From: an uncultured Marvinbryantia sp.
Lineage (GTDB): Bacteria; Bacillota; Clostridia; Lachnospirales; Lachnospiraceae
Assembly (NCBI RefSeq): GCF_905201705.1
Contig: NZ_CAJKOX010000017.1
Coordinates: 1-64,000, forward strand
Length of the DNA: 64,000 nucleotides
Reading direction: 5' to 3'
A program made the position numbers and the translations under genes. Every line of letters starts with the position of its first letter. Positions within the stretch are counted from its first letter, which is position 1. The notes beneath the pieces are model-generated. The model was not told where the DNA came from, made no database searches, and saw only the letters and a program-made list of their open reading frames with translations. Shown here piece by piece: positions 1 to 8,226 of this stretch.

Positions 1-34
1 GAAACTTGAAAAATCCTTTATTTTAAAGGAAAAA

Positions 35-1240
35 TCACTTGACATTATAGGGAGGAAGAACGCGAAACAGGCAGAGAGCAGTATAACATTTCCTGTTTGA
101 CAGGAATTTCTCCTTTGCTGATGTCCTCTGGGGAATACCGGGTGTACAGCTATTACGACAGGATACAAGCACATTTTTACAATATGAATTTATTTCCGTA
201 TCTTGTGTTGACAAGCGAATCGGCAGTTTTACTAACCTCGGATGTTTCCTCGGGTCTTTATTTTTCTGACAAAGAGAAGAAAGAAATGTTCTTACCAGGA
301 TCGACACCGGCGAAAGCGGTAAGCGCACCTCTGTGTGTGAAACGGGTAACGTCTCCAATCTCAGCCATAAGCTGGGGCCAAGTGACGGTCCGACACCATT
401 CATTGCCATAACAACTGGATATTCCGGGAGCGTGGCGGCAGTTTGATTCATTTTAAGGCGTAGAGACTCCACTGCCTGTGAAGCGGTGTTCAGCATCGTG
501 ACAGCCTGCCGTATCAGAGCTTTTGTGCTGTCATCTTTCGGAAATACGGCGATCAGGTCAGAAGAGCTCTGATAGATCTTTTCCGCCTTTGAGGCACTGA
601 AGTGATAACCGTTTCGTTTGCACCACTTCTGGTAATGCTCCGTAAAGGCTTGCAGAGACTTGCTGCGTACACAGTCCACATGCCAGTAGGTGTAGACAAA
701 ATCCACCCATTTCTGGGAGCCGTCACTGCGGGCAGGACTGTCAAAGAAGTCATTGGCTCCGGGATAGGTTTGATCCAGAAGGGAAATGAGGTTGTTTTTC
801 ATGGCAGTTTTCTGGTCCATATAGAAACCGAACTGCCGGTTCATTGTTTTGAGTTGATTGCGTGTTTTATCCATGCTTCCATATTGCTTCAGTTTTGCCC
901 AGCGGTCAAGAGTATAAGGGGCGATTTTTTTAGAATCCGCTTTATCTGTCTTTGGAGCACGCAGAGAGTCATCTCCGAAATCCCTGATAAGGATGGGATT
1001 GACAGCGCTGACAAAGATGCCGGCATCAGAGAGCCAGTTAGCAACCGGTTCATAGTATCTTCCGGTGTGTTCCATGCAGGCTTTGGTTTCGCCGTCAAGG
1101 CTTTTGATCTGCTCAATAAGAGCGTTGATAGCGGACTGGGTGTGTGGGATATCGCAGGGTGGCATAAGAACCACATCTCCGGGCCTGCGGATGGTGACAG
1201 TACTTTTTCCTTTGGAAACATCGATACCAACAGCGTTCAT
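35..1240 (-). pseudogene. IS110-family transposase, frameshifted
   Basis: Start chosen at 1240 because an AAAGGAG site lies just upstream; the open frame extends ten codons further but has no site there. The N-terminal RuvC-like DEDD domain is recognisable: GIDVSKG at residues 5-11, an ACMEHTGRYYEP stretch near 60 and a TDKADSKK stretch near 100. The C-terminal IS116/IS110/IS902 domain begins normally (MNGVGPSLGP) and is then lost. In the neighbouring frame the expected LMAEIGDVTRFTHRGALTAF continues, so one base was lost in a C run at about 373-376 (GGGG on the plus strand). Later sequence has further stops. It is a dead insertion sequence, and the annotated C-terminal 100 residues are out of frame. 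Confidence 0.88.
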
Positions 1241-1529
1241 GATAAAAACTCCTTTGAAAAGAATTAGCAATGGTCAATACCAGATTTACTCATTGCCTAT
1301 ACAATCTACTGGGGATATCACACGAACGAGAAAGTTCAACCTGCGTAAAACGAATGCTGCGAATGAGGGCTGGTTGGCTGACTTACTTACGGACGTTAAG
1401 TCCTGGGAGGTAAAGGCCAGACCTATTGCCATACTCATTCTAACAGCTTAAGCAACAAGATGGATAATTCCTTACTGGCTGTAAGGGGTATTAACCATAA
1501 ATATATTGTAGTAGGAGGGAATCGCAGTC

Positions 1530-1697
1530 ATGTGTAAGGCTGTGGAAGATATGAGAAACCAAACACTTAAAGAGGGCATGATGGAAGTTGCACTTCGTAT
1601 GTTGAAAGCTGGGAAATATGCGCTGGATGAGATCGCTTCTATTTCCGGACTTTCTCTTGACGAAGTAAAGAAACTCAATGCAGATAAAACAGTATAA
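1530..1697 (+). pseudogene. C-terminal remnant of Rpn/PD-(D/E)XK transposase-like nuclease
   Basis: A 55-residue frame (MCKAVEDMRNQ... to ...LSLDEVKKLNADKTV) begins 10 bases after an AGGAGGG. It resembles the tail of the Rpn/PDDEXK_2 family, whose last 50 or so residues typically read 'M-C-A-E ... M-L-GK-(S/T)-LEEIA--(S/T)-L-EEVKKL'. The catalytic nuclease domain is absent, so this is probably a leftover of a longer gene cut off by the neighbouring insertion sequence. A terminator follows directly. The family call is from the pattern of the tail only. Confidence 0.5.
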
Positions 1698-1713
1698 GTA
1701 ACCGTATTCACAC

Positions 1714-1754
1714 AGACCGAGAATCTGGAAACAGGTTCCCGGTCTTATTTTTTT
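1714..1754 (+). terminator. Rho-independent terminator
   Basis: The stem AGACCG...CGGTCT is closed around a GAATCTGGAAACAGGTTCC-type loop and is followed by TTATTTTTTTT. It ends the Rpn-like remnant and insulates the LysR gene. Confidence 0.75.
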
Positions 1755-1874
1755 GCTCTGAATGGAAACATTCTGAGAACATGACTAAAAAGTCCTTTAC
1801 AAATCGTCTCAGGAATGTCAGATTTGTTTTTGATATGTTGATGATATGCTTTAAATGAAACTGAAATCAATATA

Positions 1875-1903
1875 TTGCTTTTGAGGCATAATGTTTGTAT
1901 AAT
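1875..1903 (+). promoter_or_regulatory. lysR promoter with overlapping LysR-type box
   Basis: TTGCTT (1875-1880), 17-base spacer, TATAAT (1898-1903). A T-N11-A dyad, TGC-N7-GCA, lies at 1876-1888 on top of the -35 and spacer. The same dyad with nearly the same core recurs at 2798 and 3887. Position over the promoter fits autorepression by the LysR protein encoded immediately downstream (inference). Confidence 0.65.
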
Positions 1904-1933
1904 AGGAAAAAAGCTTTTTCAGGAGGTAATGTC

Positions 1934-2839
1934 ATGGAAATCCGAGTGCTTCGTTATTTCCTCGCTGTTGTCCGGGAAGGAGGAATCAATCGGGCAGCAG
2001 AGGTCTTACATATTACGCAGCCGACGCTTAGCCGCCAGATATCACAACTGGAAGATGAAGTTGGCGTTAGGCTTTTCCACAGAGGTGCGAAAAAGATTAC
2101 CTTAACAAATGAGGGAATCTTGCTGCGGCGGCGGGCAGAGGAAATTTTGTCTCTGGTTGACCGGACACAGTGGGAGTTGACCTGGCAGGACGAGCTTGTG
2201 GAAGGCAGGATTGTGATTGGCGGCGGAGAATTGGCGGCTATGCAGGTGCTGCCGGAAATCATTGAAGGATTTCGTGAAAAATATCCGCTTGTCACGTTCG
2301 ATATTTTCACAGGAAATGCTGATCTGGTAAAAGAGCAGATGGAAAAAGGGCTGATTGATATTGGCGTATTGCTGGAGCCCATTGATATAGAAAAGTTTGA
2401 ATTTATCCGTCTGAAGGGAAAAGAACGGTGGGTTGTCTTAATGCGCCCGGATGATCCGCTTGCCAAGAAAGAAGCTGTGAATGCAAAAGATCTGGAGAAT
2501 ATGCCGATCATCCTTCCGAGAAGGACAAATGTACAAAATGAATTATCTAACTGGCTTGGGGATTCCTTTCAGGAACAGCAGGTTCTCTTTACCAGTAATT
2601 TAACTACGAACAGTGCCCTTATGGTTCAGAGAGGCCTGGCATATTCCATTGTCATTGAGGGTTCGATTCCTTTCTGGGATAAAGAGAAAATTGCGTACCG
2701 GCCATTGTCCCCGGAGCTTACTGCAAACAGCGTATTGGCCTGGAAAAAGCAGCAGCCGTTTAGTCTGGCAGTAACGAAATTTATAGAACACATAAAATGC
2801 TTTTTAGGCATAACAAAGGCGCAAAAACTAAGTATTTGA
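1934..2839 (+). CDS. LysR-family transcriptional regulator
   Basis: 301 residues; ATG at 1934 follows AGGAGG at 1921, whereas the longer frame from 1895 has no site. The N-terminal winged helix-turn-helix is typical (MEIRVLRYFLAVVREGGINR, then AAEVLHITQPTLSRQISQLE, residues 1-60). A type 2 periplasmic-binding-like effector domain spans about 90-295. The final residues (HIKCFLGITKAQKLSI) are encoded by DNA that also forms the start of a repeated promoter unit, so the tail may have been replaced by recombination. It probably controls the unit upstream of the C39 peptidase and the copy upstream of redox module A, through T-N11-A boxes. The effector is unknown. Confidence 0.92.
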   Translation: MEIRVLRYFLAVVREGGINRAAEVLHITQPTLSRQISQLEDEVGVRLFHRGAKKITLTNEGILLRRRAEEILSLVDRTQWELTWQDELVEGRIVIGGGELAAMQVLPEIIEGFREKYPLVTFDIFTGNADLVKEQMEKGLIDIGVLLEPIDIEKFEFIRLKGKERWVVLMRPDDPLAKKEAVNAKDLENMPIILPRRTNVQNELSNWLGDSFQEQQVLFTSNLTTNSALMVQRGLAYSIVIEGSIPFWDKEKIAYRPLSPELTANSVLAWKKQQPFSLAVTKFIEHIKCFLGITKAQKLSI

Positions 2840-2915
2840 TATAACATGTTACCTTGTTTATAATGCAGGTGTAGAAAAAGTGCAGCACACTTTCTCTACA
2901 CCTGTATTTTTATTT
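2795..2915 (+). repeat. Copy 1 of LysR-box/promoter/hairpin unit
   Basis: This segment matches 3884-4003 closely. In order it has a T-N11-A dyad (TGC-N7-GCA, 2798-2810), TTGATA (2836-2841), a 17-base spacer, TATAAT (2859-2864), and a long hairpin (2866-2904) followed by TATTTTTATTT. The dyad is centred about 67 bases before the expected start of transcription, the usual place for a LysR recognition site. The hairpin would lie at the very 5' end of the transcript. Confidence 0.75.
2866..2915 (+). terminator. Promoter-proximal hairpin with U tract (attenuator or tiny RNA)
   Basis: CAGGTGTAG (2866-2874) pairs with CTACACCTG (2896-2904); an inner AGTG...CACT stem extends it, and a U-rich run follows. 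It begins only a few bases after the -10 box, so transcription from that promoter would either stop after about 45 nt or must read through to the peptidase. The second copy carries a compensatory C-G to T-A pair change in the stem, which supports a selected RNA structure. Confidence 0.65.
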
Positions 2916-3082
2916 GCCATGCATCCGAAGGGAACTGACGATGGCAGGTCCTGTAGGCGGCAAAGCAGTCAGAAAAGAATGGGAACACAAAGGGGCTCAG
3001 GATAAAACGGTTGCAATGCTCTGCAATATGATGCGGAGAATGTGCAGCGATGGGGTTTCCTGTACAGTAATGAGAGGTAGTA

Positions 3083-3847
3083 ATGATGAAAACGTATTTG
3101 AAAAAAAGTGTTGTATGGATGATGTTAAGCCTTATAGGAATTATTTTTGCAGGCAATAGTGAGCGCGCAGAAATAAAATATGCGGAATCACAGGCTAATA
3201 ATCTTATTTTGACAAAAGCGGAATATCCGGTATCTTATGAAATTGAAAATTTTCCGATTTTATATCAAATGCCAGAGTTGCCAACAGGATGTGAAATTAC
3301 TGCTTTGACGATGCTGTTAAATTATTATGGTTTGCCGGCTGAGAAAGTAGAAATGGCAACCGAGTATCTTCCCACCTTATTGTCGGCAGAAACTTATGTT
3401 GGAGAAGATGGAAGGCTGTGTGGAAATGATATGGATCAATATTTTATCGGGGATCCAACAACTCAGAATGGTGTCATATGCGGGACGGGAGCGATTATTA
3501 CAGCGGCAAACAATTTTCTTCTCGATCATGGAAGCACACTTAGAGCTACAGATCAAACTGGTACTGTAGTTGAAGAATTATATCACATGGTAAGCAGAGG
3601 CATACCGGTAATGGTATGGTGTACTATTGGAATGGAGGACAGGAGCCCTGTGCAGGGCTGGTATACAGAAAATGGTACATATGTAGACTGGAGCAGAAAT
3701 GATCACGGGGCGGTATTAATTGGTTATAGCTCCGATACGGTAAAAATTGCTGATCCTATTTCAGGTATTGTAGAATATGAGCGTGAACAGTTTGAATCTG
3801 TTTTTGCTTCACGTCAATTGCGGTGTGTTATTTTGCAAGAATGGTAG
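3083..3847 (+). CDS. Exported C39-like cysteine peptidase
   Basis: 254 residues. The N-terminal hydrophobic segment (about residues 8-24, after TYLKK) is a signal peptide or anchor. The papain-like C39_2 core follows: catalytic Cys70 in LPTGCEITAL, His208 in NDHGAVLIGY and Asp224 in KIADPISG. The spacing is normal for the family, so the enzyme looks intact. ATG 3083 and 3086 are both possible after GAGAGG. It lies alone between the two copies of the LysR-box/promoter/hairpin unit and may be expressed from copy 1. Targets are unknown; relatives act on cell-surface or secreted peptides. No transporter or leader-peptide gene is adjacent, so a bacteriocin-processing role is not supported. Confidence 0.85.
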   Translation: MMKTYLKKSVVWMMLSLIGIIFAGNSERAEIKYAESQANNLILTKAEYPVSYEIENFPILYQMPELPTGCEITALTMLLNYYGLPAEKVEMATEYLPTLLSAETYVGEDGRLCGNDMDQYFIGDPTTQNGVICGTGAIITAANNFLLDHGSTLRATDQTGTVVEELYHMVSRGIPVMVWCTIGMEDRSPVQGWYTENGTYVDWSRNDHGAVLIGYSSDTVKIADPISGIVEYEREQFESVFASRQLRCVILQEW

Positions 3848-3883
3848 GTTCATAGAGGTATTTTCCTGTTTACAAAACATGTG

Positions 3884-4003
3884 TAATGCTTTTTAGGCAT
3901 AACAGAGCAGTAAAAACTAAGTATTTGATATAACATATTGCCTGGATTATAATGTAGGTGTAGAAAAAAGTGCAGCGCACTTTCCTCTACACCTACATTT
4001 TTT
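3884..4003 (+). repeat. Copy 2 of LysR-box/promoter/hairpin unit
   Basis: T-N11-A dyad at 3887-3899, TTGATA at 3925-3930, 17-base spacer, TATAAT at 3948-3953, hairpin 3954-3996 (GTAGGTGTAG with CTACACCTAC), then ATTTTTTAT. All elements keep the spacing of copy 1. It is the likely promoter of redox module A (4300 onward), with the hairpin as a leader attenuator. Confidence 0.75.
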
Positions 4004-4037
4004 ATGCGAGCAGCGATGAGGTATAGGGAGGCAGGAA

Positions 4038-4208
4038 ATGACGTTAGAGGAAATAACAAAGCAGCTAGAAAAAAATGGACGCACAGAGGAGGAGCAGATC
4101 CGAATCATACGAAAAAGCAGGGCACAGTTACTGGATGAAATTCATGAAAAACAACAACAGTTAGACCGGTTGGATTACATGCTCTATGAAATGAAGGGAG
4201 GAAAATAA
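4038..4208 (+). pseudogene. C-terminal fragment of a MerR-type regulator
   Basis: A 56-residue frame after AGGGAGGC with ATG at 4038. The sequence EEEQIRIIRKSRAQLLDEIH and the following QQQLDRLDYMLYEMK is the charged coiled-coil end seen in MerR proteins, compare the equivalent helix of the intact MerR at 15739-16137. The winged helix-turn-helix is missing, so it cannot bind DNA by itself. It may be translated, since the site is good, but is best read as a remnant left by the rearrangement that placed the LysR-controlled promoter here. Confidence 0.5.
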
Positions 4209-4299
4209 AGTGAACACAAGAAAATCAGGGACGTTTGAGGGTTTTGCTGAAGGTCAGCTGTAACTTTAAATAAAAAAGAATAAAGAGGAGGATTTAATA

Positions 4300-5472
4300 A
4301 TGAGTTATCAATTTTTTGTTCCTACCCGCACAGTGTTTGGTGCCGGAAAATTAAACGAACTGCATACCCAGACAATGCCCGGAAAAAAGGCAATGGTTGT
4401 GATTTCCAATGGGAAATCCATGAAAGAAAGCGGAACGCTTTACAGAGTATTAAAAGAACTGGCTTATGCAGGCGTGGAGACGGTGGTGTTTGACCATGTA
4501 CAGGCGAATCCCCTTCGTTCCACTGTTATGGATGGAGCGGCTTTTGCGAAAACAAATGGCTGTGATTTTATCGTTGCCCTGGGCGGCGGCAGCGTGATGG
4601 ATGCATCGAAGGCTATAGCTGCAATGGCAACCAATGACGGCGATATCTGGGATTACATGAACGGCGGCACTGGCGGAGGGAAAACCCTTACAGAAAAAGC
4701 ATTGCCGGTGATCTGCATTACAACGACAGCGGGAACTGGCTCCGAGGCGGATCAGTGGGGTGTGATCACCAATGACGAAACCAATGAGAAGATTGGATTT
4801 GGCGGCTATGACTGCCTGTTCCCGGTATTGTCTATCGTTGACCCGGAGCTGATGGTTTCGGTTCCGCCGAAATTTACGGCATATCAGGGATTTGACGCAC
4901 TGTTCCACAGTACAGAGTGCTATATTTCCAAAGCTCATAACCGCATGGGCGATATGCTGGCCCTGACCGCCATTGAAAATATCGGAAAGTATCTTGTCCG
5001 GGCCGTAAAGGATGGAAATGATCTGGAAGCCCGTGAAGGAGTGGCTTTTGCCAATAACCTGTCCGGGCAGGTAATGACCGTGAGCTGCTGCACCAGCGAA
5101 CACTCTATGGAACACGCCATGAGCGCCTATCATCAGGAGCTGCCTCATGGAGCAGGTCTGATCATGATTTCAGAAGCATACTATCAGCATTTTGTGGACT
5201 GCCACGCCTGCGATGAACGGTTTATTACGATGGCAAAGGCGCTTGGAAAAGAGGACGCCTCCTGCGCGCAGGATTTTGTGGATCTGCTGGTGCAGCTTCA
5301 GAAAGACTGCGGCGTGGCAGACCTTAAAATGTCTGATTTTGGGATTCAGGAGGAGGAACTTGACAGGTTGGCGGAAAATGCCCGTGAGACAATGGGAGGC
5401 CTGTTTATGGCTGATCCAGCTGAGTTGTCCCATGAGGAATGCGTAGCAATTTATCAGAAGTCATATAAATAA
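4300..5472 (+). CDS. Iron-containing alcohol dehydrogenase
   Basis: 390 residues, the normal length for the Fe-ADH family, with AGAGGAGG before ATG. The nucleotide-binding motif is GGGSVMDASKA (near residue 95) and GTGSEAD follows. Metal ligands are expected from FDALFHSTE (Asp and His three residues apart) and the His-rich EHSMEHAMSAYHQELPHG. The protein would interconvert an aldehyde or ketone and an alcohol with NAD(P)H in the cytoplasm; the substrate cannot be read from the sequence. It is the first intact gene of module A, followed by cupin, carboxymuconolactone decarboxylase-like and flavodoxin genes, which suggests detoxification or reduction of reactive carbonyl or quinone-like compounds. 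Confidence 0.93.
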   Translation: MSYQFFVPTRTVFGAGKLNELHTQTMPGKKAMVVISNGKSMKESGTLYRVLKELAYAGVETVVFDHVQANPLRSTVMDGAAFAKTNGCDFIVALGGGSVMDASKAIAAMATNDGDIWDYMNGGTGGGKTLTEKALPVICITTTAGTGSEADQWGVITNDETNEKIGFGGYDCLFPVLSIVDPELMVSVPPKFTAYQGFDALFHSTECYISKAHNRMGDMLALTAIENIGKYLVRAVKDGNDLEAREGVAFANNLSGQVMTVSCCTSEHSMEHAMSAYHQELPHGAGLIMISEAYYQHFVDCHACDERFITMAKALGKEDASCAQDFVDLLVQLQKDCGVADLKMSDFGIQEEELDRLAENARETMGGLFMADPAELSHEECVAIYQKSYK

Positions 5473-5551
5473 GAGAAATACCCTTCGGGTATACCAAAAT
5501 GGTCGGAAAGTACGGCCGATGAATAATGAATAAAGAAAGGCGGTTTTTTGT

Positions 5552-5965
5552 ATGAACGAATTAGAACATGGAACGATTTTTGAAAAAGGTGTGCCGAATC
5601 CTTTCGGCGAATATTTCACAGGCCAGTCTTATCTGGCAATGTTGACACAGTTAAATGGCGTCGGGGTTGCAAACGTGACATTTGAGCCTGCCTGCCGGAA
5701 TAACTGGCATATTCACCACGGAGAAAAAGGCGGAGGACAGATCCTGCTGGTTACCGGAGGACGCGGCTGGTATCAGGAATGGGGCAAAGAGGCCCAGGAA
5801 CTTCATGCAGGAGATGTGGTTGCCATTCCTGTGGGAGTCAAGCATTGGCATGGAGCGGCAAAGGATAGCTGGTTTGCACATATCGCTATAGAGGTTCCCG
5901 GTGAGAATACCTCGAATGAGTGGCTGGAGCCGGTCACAGAGGAAGAATACAAAAAGTTGAAATAA
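5552..5965 (+). CDS. Cupin-domain protein
   Basis: 137 residues. A single small beta-barrel cupin: motif 1 around NNWHIHHGEKGGGQILLVTGG (His residues and Glu as likely metal ligands) and motif 2 around AGDVVAIPVGVKHWHGA. Such single cupins in Clostridia often sit beside carboxymuconolactone decarboxylase-like genes, as here, where the next gene starts 14 bases after this one ends. The activity is not predictable beyond a metal-binding fold. RBS AAAGAAAGGCGG is upstream. A small hairpin, ATACCC-TTC-GGGTAT at 5478-5492, lies between this gene and the alcohol dehydrogenase. Confidence 0.88.
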   Translation: MNELEHGTIFEKGVPNPFGEYFTGQSYLAMLTQLNGVGVANVTFEPACRNNWHIHHGEKGGGQILLVTGGRGWYQEWGKEAQELHAGDVVAIPVGVKHWHGAAKDSWFAHIAIEVPGENTSNEWLEPVTEEEYKKLK

Positions 5966-5979
5966 AGGAGGCATTTCAG

Positions 5980-6303
5980 ATGGCAAAAGTTACTGCAGGT
6001 CATGATGAATTGGGCGTATTTGCCCCTAAATTTGCAGAGTTAAACGATGATGTGCTGTTTGGTGAGGTTTGGTCACGGGAGGATAAGCTGTCCGCCAGAG
6101 ACAGAAGCGTGGTTACAGTAACGGCGCTGATGGCAAGCGGGGTGCTGGACAGCTCACTGAAATTCCATATCTTGAACGCGAAAAACCACGGAGTAACGGC
6201 AGAGGAAATGGCTGAAATCCTGACTCATGCAGCTTTTTATGCGGGCTGGCCGAAAGCGTGGGCAGCGTTCCGGATGGCGAAAGAAGTGTATGATGAAGCA
6301 TAG
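5980..6303 (+). CDS. Carboxymuconolactone decarboxylase-family protein
   Basis: 107 residues from ATG 5980, directly after AAAGGAGG; the longer frame from 5920 overlaps the cupin and has no site. The single all-helical CMD domain shows the family core SARDRSVVTVTALMA, then LKFHILNAKNHGVTAEEMAE and THAAFYAGWPKAWAAFRMA. The CxxC pair used by AhpD peroxidases is absent, so an AhpD-type redox role is unlikely. Family members without it act as small decarboxylases or are uncharacterised. Tightly packed between the cupin and the exported flavodoxin gene. Confidence 0.9.
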   Translation: MAKVTAGHDELGVFAPKFAELNDDVLFGEVWSREDKLSARDRSVVTVTALMASGVLDSSLKFHILNAKNHGVTAEEMAEILTHAAFYAGWPKAWAAFRMAKEVYDEA

Positions 6304-6317
6304 GAAGGAGGGAAAGC

Positions 6318-7352
6318 ATGAAGAAAAGCCTGGCGTTCATACTTAGTATTTTCATGATGCTTTCTTTGACGGTGTGTGGAGCTGAAACTACCGGGGCGGA
6401 GGAAACAGAAACTAACATTTTAATTGTTTACTTTTCAAGGTGGGGCAATACGGAGTATCCCGATGATGTGGATGCGACAACATCTGCCAGCATTGTGGCA
6501 GATGGAGAAAATTACGGTACCACAGAATATATGGCCCGCATGATACAGGAAAATGTTGGCGGCGACCTTCACCTGATTCAGACACAGGAGCCGTATCCCA
6601 CCGACTTTGATGAACTTCGGGAGCTGAACCACAGCGAAATGGCAGAGGATTATTTGCCTGCCCTTGTGGAAAGTAACCTGGATATTTCCCGGTATGAAAC
6701 AGTGTTTATTGGCTATCCGGTGTGGGCGACAGAGGTTCCGCAGGCTGTGTTATCCTTTTTGAATGAATATGACCTTTCAGGGAAAACAGTCATTCCGTTC
6801 TGTACGCATGACGGATATGGAGCTGGCAGCAGCTATAACACAATTCAGGAAGCCAGCCATGCAGCAGAGTCACCGGAAGGACTGGCGATTGAAGCAAAGG
6901 ATGTTCTGGCTGCCGCAGATACGGTTGTCGCGTGGCTTGAGAGCATAGGCATCACAGGAGAAAGCGCTGAAGCGGAAAATGGAGAAACAGCCATTACTAT
7001 TACGATTGGTGATGCGGTTCTTGACGGCGTGATTTATGACACTGCACTTGCACGGGAAATTAAAGAATATTTTCCTCTTACTATTTCCATGAGTGGCTTT
7101 GGAGGAAGAGAGTATTATGGCGGTGTAGACTTCTATCCCGCAGAGGAAAATCTGGTGGGCGGTGGAAAAACATTTGAAAATGGTGATATTACCTATTGCG
7201 AGGATCATCATAATATGGCGATTTTCTACGCACAGACGGATAACCCCGATCTTTCGGTGGACGTCATTCCCATTGGTAAAGTAACATCGGATTTATCTGT
7301 TTTGGAAAATCTTAATAGTACAGAAGAAATCACTTTTTCACTGAAAGAATAA
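6318..7352 (+). CDS. Exported flavodoxin fused to a cyclophilin-like domain
   Basis: 344 residues. The signal sequence ends in LSLTVCGAE, a weak lipobox, so the product is probably a lipoprotein on the outer face of the membrane. Residues about 33-212 are a flavodoxin domain (NILIVYFSRWGNTE start, GYPVWATEVPQAVLSFL, SGKTVIPFCTHDGYG). Residues about 222-340 form a cyclophilin-like barrel (ITITIGDAVLDGVIYD ... LPLTI-type FPLTISMSGFGGREYYGG). The family fusion is known in Clostridia, but its reaction is not established. The FMN phosphate loop here contains an insert between the first strand and helix (NTEYPDDVDATTS), unlike the compact loop of the next gene. Likely carries electrons or acts as a quinone/FMN reductase outside the cell. 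Confidence 0.85.
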   Translation: MKKSLAFILSIFMMLSLTVCGAETTGAEETETNILIVYFSRWGNTEYPDDVDATTSASIVADGENYGTTEYMARMIQENVGGDLHLIQTQEPYPTDFDELRELNHSEMAEDYLPALVESNLDISRYETVFIGYPVWATEVPQAVLSFLNEYDLSGKTVIPFCTHDGYGAGSSYNTIQEASHAAESPEGLAIEAKDVLAAADTVVAWLESIGITGESAEAENGETAITITIGDAVLDGVIYDTALAREIKEYFPLTISMSGFGGREYYGGVDFYPAEENLVGGGKTFENGDITYCEDHHNMAIFYAQTDNPDLSVDVIPIGKVTSDLSVLENLNSTEEITFSLKE

Positions 7353-7397
7353 GTGTTATAAAACCATGAAAATATTTTGAATATGGAGGTAGATACA

Positions 7398-8183
7398 ATG
7401 AAAAAAACAATTGCTTTTTTACTTTCTCTGTTTATGATTATGAGCCTTGTTGCCTGTGGAAATACGTCAGCTCAGACAGAGCAGCCTTCTGCAGAAAGTA
7501 ATTCTGCCGGGAGCAGTGTATCAGAGGAAACATCTGTACCGGAGGAATCCGAACTGGAGACCGAATCTGCACAGCCTGATGAAACGCAAGAAACAGCAGG
7601 AATAACAGAAATAGCAGAAACAACAGAAATAACAGAAGCAGCAGATATACTTGAGACCGGGACTGATGCTGAGACTGAAACTCAGACAGAGGGTACAAAA
7701 ATTCTGGTAGCCTATTTTTCTGCGACCAATACAACTGAAGGAGTAGCAGAACATATTGCAAATGGTCTGAATGCTGATCTTTACGAAATCATTCCGGAAG
7801 AACCTTACACAGATGAGGACCTGAATTATAACGATAACAACAGCCGCAGTACACTTGAAATGAATGACCCATCTTCCCGGCCGGCAATCGCTGGTTCTGT
7901 GGAGAACATGGAGCAGTATACAATCGTGTTTCTCGGTTATCCCATCTGGTGGGGAGAGGCACCGAGAATCGTCAGCACCTTTATGGAAAGCTATGATTTT
8001 TCCGGTAAGACCATTGTTCCTTTCTGCACTTCCGGCGGCAGCGGCATTGGCTCCAGCGCTTCCAATCTGGAACAGCTTACCAGTGGCGCCACATGGCTGG
8101 AAGGAAGACGTCTGAATGGCAGCGATTCCCAGGATACCGTCATGGAATGGGTAAACGGTCTTGGTCTGAATCTGGGAGAATAA
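7398..8183 (+). CDS. Flavodoxin lipoprotein A
   Basis: 261 residues from ATG 7398 after TGGAGGT. A signal peptide with lipobox LVACGN is followed by a Ser/Thr/Glu-rich tether (residues about 25-98, with ITEIAETTEITEA repeats) and then a flavodoxin domain: KILVAYFSATNTTEGVAEHI binds FMN phosphate, GYPIWWGEAPRIVSTFM and GKTIVPFCTSGGSGIG complete the fold. The arrangement places a flavin carrier on a flexible leash outside the membrane. The DUF4405 membrane protein follows immediately, a pairing that recurs in module B. Substrate or partner is inferred, not shown. Confidence 0.9.
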   Translation: MKKTIAFLLSLFMIMSLVACGNTSAQTEQPSAESNSAGSSVSEETSVPEESELETESAQPDETQETAGITEIAETTEITEAADILETGTDAETETQTEGTKILVAYFSATNTTEGVAEHIANGLNADLYEIIPEEPYTDEDLNYNDNNSRSTLEMNDPSSRPAIAGSVENMEQYTIVFLGYPIWWGEAPRIVSTFMESYDFSGKTIVPFCTSGGSGIGSSASNLEQLTSGATWLEGRRLNGSDSQDTVMEWVNGLGLNLGE

Positions 8184-8226
8184 TCAGATAAAGAAATTTT
8201 AAGTGATGTGAAAGGATGAATGACTC

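Noticed and set aside
602..1267. 221-residue plus-strand frame opposite the transposase
   Set aside because: Shadow of the IS110 gene; the minus-strand frame carries the family motifs.
2914..3159. 81-residue open frame (MPCIRRELTMAGPVGGK...) before the C39 gene
   Set aside because: Overlaps the peptidase start by 77 bases, lacks a ribosome binding site and matches nothing recognised; treated as leader sequence.
3083..3847. C39 peptidase as bacteriocin leader peptidase
   Set aside because: No ABC transporter domain or adjacent double-glycine peptide gene; it is a free exported C39_2-type protein.
5478..5492. ATACCC-TTC-GGGTAT as a CsoR-type operator
   Set aside because: Arms fit loosely, but it lies between genes of one operon with no promoter, and no CsoR gene is present. 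A similar but imperfect AAATACC...GGGGATACCA stretch at 32416-32435 also follows an alcohol dehydrogenase gene, so a short mRNA hairpin is more likely.
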